Assembly: GCA_963556195.1 (NCBI GenBank)
Contig: CAUVYP010000244.1
Span: 2,914,001 to 2,978,000 of the forward strand
Direction of reading: 5' to 3'
Length of the DNA: 64,000 bases
Source of the DNA: Sepiola atlantica
Taxonomy: Eukaryota; Mollusca; Cephalopoda; Sepiida; Sepiolidae
The first letter of the stretch is position 1, and each line of letters starts with the position of its first letter. The translations under genes and the position numbers were made by a program. This document shows positions 53,120-61,123 of the stretch, one piece after another. The notes under the pieces were generated by a model. That model was not told the origin of the DNA. It did no database searches and saw only the letters and a list, made by a program, of their open reading frames with translations.

Positions 53120-54606
53120 TTAGCGCGTTTTAAAGTTGATATCGCTTTTGTTTATAACTTCCACATTTATTCGAATTGTGAAACGAAACGTTGCAGACAG
53201 TCTCGAATAGGCCTCCTCTACTGAAGTACCAAGTTTCAGAAGTGCAGCTCTTGTACTGCCGGAGATATGTCGATACAAACTGAATACGCAAAACATCAAC
53301 AAAATTTAGCGCGTTTTAAAGTTGAAATCGCTTTTGTTTATAACTTCCACATTTATTCGAATTGTGCAACGAAACTTTGCAGATAGTCGCGAAGACACAT
53401 TTTCTACTGAAGTACCAAGTTTCAGAAGTGCAGCTCTTGTACTGCCGGAGATATGTCGATACAAACTGAATACGCAAAACATCAACAAAATTTCGCGCGT
53501 TTTAAAGTTGATATCGCTTTTGTTTATAACTTCCACATTTATTCGAATTGTGCAACGAAACTTTGCAGACAGTCGCGGAGACACATTTTCTACTGAAGTA
53601 CCAAGTTTCAGAAGTGCAGCTCTTGTACTGCCGGATATATGTCGATACAAACTGAATACGCAAAACATCAACAAAATTTAGCGCGTTTTAAAGTTGATAT
53701 CGCTTTTGTTTATAACTTCAACATTTATTCGAATTGTGCAACGAAACTTTTCAGACAGTCGCGGAGACACATGTTCTACTGAGGTACCAAGTTTCAGAAG
53801 TGCAGCTCTTGGACTGCCGGAGATATGTCGATACAAACTGAATACGCAAAACATCAACAAAATTTAGCGCGTTTTAAAGTTGATATCGCTTTTGTTTATA
53901 ACTTCCACATTTATTCGAATTGTGAAACGAAACGTTGCAGACAGTCTCGAATAGGCCTCCTCTACTGAAGTACCAAGTTTCAGAAGTGCAGCTCTTGTAC
54001 TGCCGGAGATATGTCGATACAAACTGAATACGCAAAACATCAACAAAATTTAGCGCGTTTTAAAGTTGAAATCGCTTTTGTTTATAACTTCCACATTTAT
54101 TCGAATTGTGCAACGAAACTTTGCAGATAGTCGCGAAGACACATTTTCTACTGAAGTACCAAGTTTCAGAAGTGCAGCTCTTGTACTGCCGGAGATATGT
54201 CGATACAAACTGAATACGCAAAACATCAACAAAATTTCGCGCGTTTTAAAGTTGATATCGCTTTTGTTTATAACTTCCACATTTATTCGAATTGTGCAAC
54301 GAAACTTTGCAGACAGTCGCGGAGACACATTTTCTACTGAAGTACCAAGTTTCAGAAGTGCAGCTCTTGTACTGCCGGATATATGTCGATACAAACTGAA
54401 TACGCAAAACATCAACAAAATTTAGCGCGTTTTAAAGTTGATATCGCTTTTGTTTATAACTTCAACATTTATTCGAATTGTGCAACGAAACTTTTCAGAC
54501 AGTCGCGGAGACACATGTTCTACTGAGGTACCAAGTTTCAGAAGTGCAGCTCTTGGACTGCCGGAGATATGTCGATAAAACTGAATACGCAAAACATCAA
54601 CAAAAT
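53120..54606. repeat. 4-monomer tandem duplication (744 bp)
   Basis: 53120-53863 and 53864-54606 are two copies of E(GTGAAACG)-S-N-(CTTTTCAG). Both have GTTGAAATCGC, which destroys the GATATC site, and AACTTCAACATTT. The second copy has lost one base near 54577, so the loss followed the duplication. Confidence 0.82.
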
Positions 54607-55164
54607 TTAGCGCGTTTTAAAGTTGATATCGCTTTTGTTTATAACTTCCACATTTATTCGAATTGTGCAACGAAACTTTGCAGACAGTCTCGAATAGGCC
54701 TTTTCTACTGAAGTACCAAGTTTCAGAAGTGCAGCTCTTGTACTGACGGAGATATGTCGATACAAACTGAATACGCAAAACATCAACAAAATTTAGCGCG
54801 TTTTAAAGTTGATATCGCTTTTGTTTATAACTTCAACATTTATTCGAATTGTGCAACGAAACTTTTCAGACAGTCGCGGAGACACATGTTCTACTGAGGT
54901 ACCAAGTTTCAGAAGTGCAGCTCTTGGACTGCCGGAGATATGTCGATACAAACTGAATACGCAAAACATCAACAAAATTTAGCGCGTTTTAAAGTTGATA
55001 TCGCTTTTGTTTATAACTTCCACATTTATTCGAATTGTGCAACGAAACTTTGCAGACAGTCTCGAATAGGCCTTTTCTACTGAAGTACCAAGTTTCAGAA
55101 GTGCAGCTCTTGTACTGCCGGAGATATGTCGATACAAACTGAATACGCAAAACATCAACAAAAT
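54422..55164. repeat. 2-monomer tandem duplication (372 bp)
   Basis: The pair (CTTTTCAG monomer)-K at 54422-54792 is followed by a second such pair at 54793-55164. Both first members have AACTTCAACATTT with GAGGTACC and CTTGGACTG. The first pair carries the 1-base loss and a private TACTGACGG in its K monomer. Confidence 0.78.
54575..54580. other. 1-base deletion in monomer at 54422
   Basis: GTCGATAAAACTG replaces GTCGATACAAACTG. The tandem-duplicate partner at 53678 is intact. Confidence 0.9.
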
Positions 55165-57502
55165 TTAGCGCGTTTTAAAGTTGATATCGCTTTTGTTTAT
55201 AACTTCCACATTTATTCGAATTGTGCAACGAGACTTTGCAGACAGTCGCGGAGACACATGTTCTACTGAAGTACCAAGTTTCAGAAGTGCAGCTCTTGTA
55301 CTGCCGGAGATATGTCGATACAAACTGAATACGCAAAACATCAACAAAATTTAGCGCGTTTTAAAGTTGATATCGCTTTTGTTTATAACTTCCACATTTA
55401 TTCGAATTGTGCAACGAAACTTTGCAGACAGTCTCAGATAGGCCTCCTCTACTGAAGTACCAAGTTTCAGAAGTGCAGCTCTTGTACTGCCGGAGATATG
55501 TCGATACAAACTGAATACGCAAAACATCAACAAAATTTAGCGCGTTTTAAAGTTGATATCGCTTTTGTTTATAACTTCCACATTTATTCGAATTGTGCAA
55601 CGAAACTTTGCAGACAGTCGCGAAGACACATTTTCTACTGAAGTACCAAGTTTCAGAAGTGCAGCTCTTGTACTGCCGGAGATATGTCGATACAAACTGA
55701 ATACGCAAAACATCAACAAAATTTCGCGCGTTTTAAAGTTGATATCGCTTTTGTTTATAACTTCCACATTTATTCGAATTGTGCAACGAAACTTTGCAGA
55801 CAGTCGCGGAGACACATGTTCTACTGAAGTACCAAGTTTGAGAAGTGCAGCTCTTGTACTGCCGGAGATATGTCGATACAAACTGAATACGCAAAACATC
55901 AACAAAATTTCGCGCGTTTTAAAGTTGATATCGCTTTTGTTTATAACTTCCACATTTATTCGAATTGTGCAACGAAACTTTGCAGACAGTCGCGGAGACA
56001 CATGTTCTACTGAAGTACCAAGTTTCAGAAGTGCAGCTCTTGTACTGCCGGAGATATGTCGATACAAACTGAATACGCAAAACATCAACAAAATTTAGCG
56101 CGTTTTAAAGTTGATATCGCTTTTGTTTATAACTTCCACATTTATTCGAATTGTGCAACGAAACTTTGCAGACAGTCGCGGAGACACATGTTCTTCTGAA
56201 GTACCAAGTTTCAGAAGTGCAGCTCTTGTACTGCCGGAGATATGTCGATACAAACTGAATACGCAAAAAATCAACAAAATTTAGCGCGTTTTAAAGTTGA
56301 TATCGCTTTTGTTTATAACTTTCACATTTATTCGAATTGTGCTCCGAAACTTTGCAGACAGGCGCGGAGACACATTTTCTACTGAAGTACCAAGTTTCAG
56401 AAGTGCAGCTCTTGTACTGCCGGAGATATGTCGATACAAACTGAATACGCAAAACATCAACAAAATGTAGCGCGGTTTACTGTTAATATCGCTTTTGTTT
56501 ATAACTTCCACATTTATTCGAATTGTGCAACGAAACTTTGCAGACAGTCTAAAATAGGCCTTTTCTACTGAAGTACCAAGTTTCAGAAGTGCAGCTCTTG
56601 TACTGCCGGAGATCTGTCGATACAAACTGAATACGCAAAACATCAACAAAATTTAGCGCGTTTTAAAGTTGATATCGCTTTTGTTTATAACTTCCACATT
56701 TATTCGAATTGTGCCACGAAACTTTGCAGACAGTCGCGGAGACACATGTTCTACTGAAGTAACAACTTGTAGAAGTAGAGCTATTGTACTGCCGGAGATA
56801 TGTCGATACAAACTGAATACGCAAAACATCAACAAAATTTAGCGCGTTTTAAAGTTGATATCGCTTTTGTTTATGACTTCCACATTTATTCGAATTGTGC
56901 AACGAAACTTTGCAGACAGTCGCGAAGACACATTTTCTACTGAAGTACCAAGTTTCAGAAGTGCAGCTCTTGTACTGCCGGAGATATGTCGATACAAACT
57001 GAATACGCAAAACATCAACAAAATTTCGCGCGTTTTAAAGTTGATATCGCTTTTGTTTATAACTTCCACATTTATTCGAATTGTGCAACGAAACTTTGCA
57101 GACAGTCGCGGAGACACATGTTCTACTGAAGTACCAAGTTTCAGAAGTGCAGCTCTTGTACTGCCGGAGATATGTTGATACAAACTGAATACGCAAAACA
57201 TCAACAAAATTTAGCGCGTTTTAAAGTTGATATCGCTTTTGTTTATAACTTCCACATTTATTCGAATTGTGCAACGAAACTTTGCAGACAGTCTCGAATA
57301 GGCCTTTTCTACTGAAGTACCAAGTTTCAGAAGTGCAGCTCTTGTACTGCCGGAGATATGTCGATACAAACTGAATACGCAAAACATCAACAAAATTTAG
57401 CGCGTTTTACTGTTAATATCGCTTTTGTTTATAACTTCCACATTTATTCGAATTGTGCAACGAAACTTTGCAGACAGTCTCAAATAGGCCTTTTCTACTG
57501 AA

Positions 57503-57518
57503 GTACCAAGGTACCAAG
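57503..57518. repeat. 8-bp tandem duplication GTACCAAG
   Basis: GTACCAAG occurs twice in a row (57503-57510 and 57511-57518) where all other monomers have it once. It makes the monomer at 57397 194 bp long, the only large length change of the window, and it lies in the first monomer after the zone 3/zone 4 boundary. Confidence 0.92.
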
Positions 57519-58212
57519 TTTCAGAAGTGCAGCTCTTGTACTGCCGGAGATCTGTCGATACAAACTGAATACGCAAAACATCAACAAAATTTAGCGCGTT
57601 TTATAGTTGATATCGCTTTTGTTTATAACTTCCACATTTATTCGAATTGTGCCACGAAACTTTGCAGACAGTCGCGGAGACACATGTTCTACTGAAGTAC
57701 CAAGTTTCATAAGTGCAGCTCTTGTACTGTTGGAGATATGTCGATACAAACTGAATACGCAAAACATCAACAAAATTTAGCGCGTTTTAAAGTTGATATC
57801 GCTTTTGTTTATAACTTCCACATTTATTCGAATTGTGCAACGAAACTTTGCAGACAGTCTCGAATAGGCCTTTCCTACTGAAGCACCAAGTGTCAGAAGT
57901 GCAGCTCTTGTACTGCCGGAGATATGTCGATACAAACTGAATACGCAAAACATCAACAAAATTTAGCGCGTTTTAAAGTTGATATCGCTTTTGTTTATAA
58001 CTTCCACATTTATTCGAATTGTGCAACGAAACTTTGCAGACAGTCTCGAATAGGCCTTTTCTACTGAAGTACCAAGTTTCAGAAGTGCAGCTCTTGTACT
58101 GCCGGAGATATGTCGATACAAACTGAATACGCAAAACATCAACAAAATTTAGCGCGTTTTAAAGTTGATATCGCTTTTGTTTATAACTTCCCCATTTATT
58201 CGAATTGTGCAA

Positions 58213-58217
58213 CGAAC
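58213..58217. other. 1-base deletion in monomer at 58149
   Basis: AACGAACTTTG replaces AACGAAACTTTG. It is the third deletion near positions 63-70 of the monomer (with 7611 and 21379). Confidence 0.88.
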
Positions 58218-59077
58218 TTTGCAGACAGTCGCGGAGACACATGTTCTACTGAAGTACCAAGGTTCAGAAGTGCAGCTCTTGTACTGCCGGAGATATGTCG
58301 ATACAAACTGAATACGCAAAACATCAACAAAATTTAGCGCGTTTTTAAGTTGATATCGCTTTTGTTTATAACTTCCACATGTATTCGAATTGTGCAACGA
58401 AACATTGCAGACAGTCGCGGAGACACATGTTCTACTGAAGTACCAAGTTTCAGAAGTGCAGCTCTTGTACTGCCGGAGATATGTCGATACAAACTGAATA
58501 CGCAAAACATCAACAAAATTTAGCGCGTTTTAAAGTTGATATCGCTTTTGTTTATAACTTCCACATTTATTCGAATTGTGCAACGAAACTTTGCAGACAG
58601 TCGCGGAGACACATGTTCTACTGAAGTACCAAGTTTCAGAAGTGCAGCTCTTGTACTGCCGGAGATATGGCGATACAAACTGAATACGCAAAACATCAAC
58701 AAAATTTAGCGCGTTTTAAAGTTGATATCGCTTTTGTTTATAACTTCCACATTTATTCGAATTGTGCAACGAAACTTTGCAGACAGTCTCGAATAGGCCT
58801 TTTCTACTGAAGTACAAAGTTTCAGAAGTGCAGCTCTTGTACTGCCGGAGATATGTCGATACAAACTGAATACGCAAAACATCAACAAAATTTAGCGCGT
58901 TTTAAAGTTGATATCGCTTTTGTTTATAATTTCCACATTTATTCGAATTGTGCAACGAAACTTTGCAGACAGTCGCGGAGACAAATTTTCTACTGACGTA
59001 CATAGGTTCAGAAGTGCAGCTCTTGTACTGCCGGAGATATGTCGATACAAACTGAATACGCAAAACATCAACAAAAT

Positions 59078-59263
59078 TTAGCGCGTTTTAAAGTTGATAT
59101 CGCTTTTGTTTATAACTTCCACATTTATTCGTATTGTGCAACGAAACTTTGCAGATAGTCTCGAATAGGCCTTTTCTACTTAAGTACAAAGTTTCAGAAG
59201 TGCAGCTCATGTACTGCCGGAGATATGTCGATACAAACTAAATACGCAAATTATCAACAAAAT
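59078..59263. repeat. Chimeric monomer joining two zone-1 monomer kinds
   Basis: The left part has GCAGATAGTCTCG as in the monomer at 3645, and the end is CGCAAATTATC as in the monomer at 3831. In zone 1 these are neighbours; here they are one monomer, a net loss of 186 bp. The same chimera is at 60752. Confidence 0.75.
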
Positions 59264-60751
59264 TTAGCGCGTTTTAATGTTGATATCGCTTTTGTTTATA
59301 ACTTCCACATTTATTCGAATTGTGCAACGAAACTTTGCAGACAGTCTCAAATAGGCCTTTTCTACTGAAGTACCAAGTTTCAGAAGTGCAGCTCTTGTAC
59401 TGCCGGAGATATGTCGATACAAACTGAATACGCAAAACATCAACAAAATTTAGCGCGTTTTAAAGTTGATATCGCTTTTGTTTATAACTTCCACATTTAT
59501 TCGAATTGTGCCACGAAACTTTGCAGACAGTCGCGGAGACACATGTTCTACTGAAGTACCAAGTTTCAGAAGTGCAGCTCTTGTACTGCCGGAGATATGT
59601 CGATACAAACTGAATACGCAAAACATCAACAAAATTTAGCGCGTTTCAAAGTTGATATCGCTTTTGTTTATAACTTCCACATGTATTCGAATTGTGCAAC
59701 GAAACTTTGCAGACAGTCGCGGAGACACATGTTCTACTGAAGTACCAAGTTTCAGAAGTGCAGCACTTGTACTGCCGGAGATATGTCGATACAAACTGAA
59801 TACGCAAAACATCAACAAAATTTAGCGCGTTTTAAAGTTGATATCGCTTTTGATTATAACTTCCACATTTATTCGAATTGTGCAACGAAACTTTGCAGAC
59901 AGTCTCGAATAGGCCTCCTCTACTGAAGTACCAAGTTTCAGAAGTGCAGCTCTTGTACTGCCGGAGATATGTCGATACAAACTGAATACGCAAAACATCA
60001 ACAAAATTTAGCGCGTTTTAAAGTTGATATCGCTTTTGTTTATAACTTCCACATTTATTCGAATTGTGCAACGAAACTTTGCAGACAGTCGCGAAGACAC
60101 ATTTTCTACTGAAGTACCAAGTTTCAGAAGTGCAGCTCTTGTACTGCCGGAGATATGTCGATACAAACTGAATACGCAAAACATCAACAAAATTTCGCGC
60201 GTTTTAAAGTTGATATCGCTTTTGTTTATAACTTCCACATTTATTCGAATTGTGCAAAGAAACTTTGCAGACAGTCGCGGAGACACATGTTCTACTGAAG
60301 TACCAAGTTTCAGAAGTGCAGCTCTTGTACTGCCGGAGATATGTCGATACAAACTGAATACGCAAAACATCAACAAAATTTAGCGCGTTTTAAAGTTGAT
60401 ATCGCTTTTGTTTATAACTTCCACATTTATTCGAATTGTGCAACGAAACTTTGCAGACAGTTTCGAATAGGCCTTTTCTACTGAAGTACCAAGTTTCAGA
60501 AGTGCAGCTCTTGTACTGCCGGAGATATGTCGATACAAACTGAATACGCAAAACATCAACAAAATTTAGCGCGTTTTAAAGTTGATATCGCTTTTGTTTA
60601 TAATTTCCACATTTATTCGAATTGTGCAACGAAACTTTGCAGACAGTCGCGGAGACAAATTTTCTACTGAAGTACCAAGGTTCAGAAGTGCAGCCTTTGT
60701 ACTGCCGGAGATATGTCGATACAAACTGAATACGCAAAACATCAACAAAAT

Positions 60752-60937
60752 TTAGCGCGTTTTAAAGTTGATATCGCTTTTGTTTATAACTTCCACATTT
60801 ATTCGAATTGTGCAACGAAACTTTGCAGATAGTCTCGAATAGGCCTTTTCTACTTAAGTACAAAGTTTCAGAAGTGCAGCTCATGCACTGCCGGAGATAT
60901 GTCGATACAAACTGAATACGCAAATTATCAACAAAAT
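60752..60937. repeat. Second copy of the zone-4 chimeric monomer
   Basis: Same structure as at 59078, with the GATAG lead-in, TACTTAAGTACAAAG and the CAAATTATC end. It differs in CTCATGCACTG and in lacking two private changes of the first copy. It was copied with the 9-monomer repeat. Confidence 0.74.
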
Positions 60938-61123
60938 TTAGCGCGTTTTAATGTTGATATCGCTTTTGTTTATAACTTCCACATTTATTCGAATTGTGCA
61001 ACGAAACTTTGCAGACAGTCTCAAATAGGCCTTTTCTACTGAAGTACCAAGTTTCAGAAGTGCAGCTCTTGTACTGCCGGAGATATGTCGATACAAACTG
61101 AATACGCAAAACATCAACAAAAT

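Larger units (their letters stand above)
43076..57396. repeat. Zone 3: HOR of about 17 monomers
   Basis: A new set of marked monomers appears. A monomer with TTCTTCTGAAG (a101t) occurs at 43634, 46796, 50330, 52190 and 56095, giving spacings of 17, 19, 10 and 21 monomers. It is followed each time by a monomer with GCTCCG at 61-66, one with TTACTGTTAATATC plus CTAAAATAGG and GATCTGTCG, and one with GTAACAACTTGTAG. Other markers are GATATGTTGATAC (44750, 47726, 57025), GTGAAACGAAACGTTG (47912, 53120, 53864), CTTTTCAGAC with GAGGTACC and CTTGGACTG (45494, 48470, 49214, 53678, 54422, 54793) and CAACGAGAC (42704, 45866, 51446, 55165). N, H and S boxes dominate; K or E boxes are about 18 of 77. Confidence 0.82.
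58706..61123. repeat. Zone 4 9-monomer repeat (1674 bp period)
   Basis: The order K-(GACAAATTTTC N with TATAATTTCC)-(GATAG K with CAAATTATC)-(TTAATGTTG K) at 58706-59449 recurs at 60380-61123. Shared rare changes include CAGCTCATG (59206 region and 60888 region) and TACTTAAGTACAAAG. The same four kinds occur in zone 1 near 3459-4202. Confidence 0.78.
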
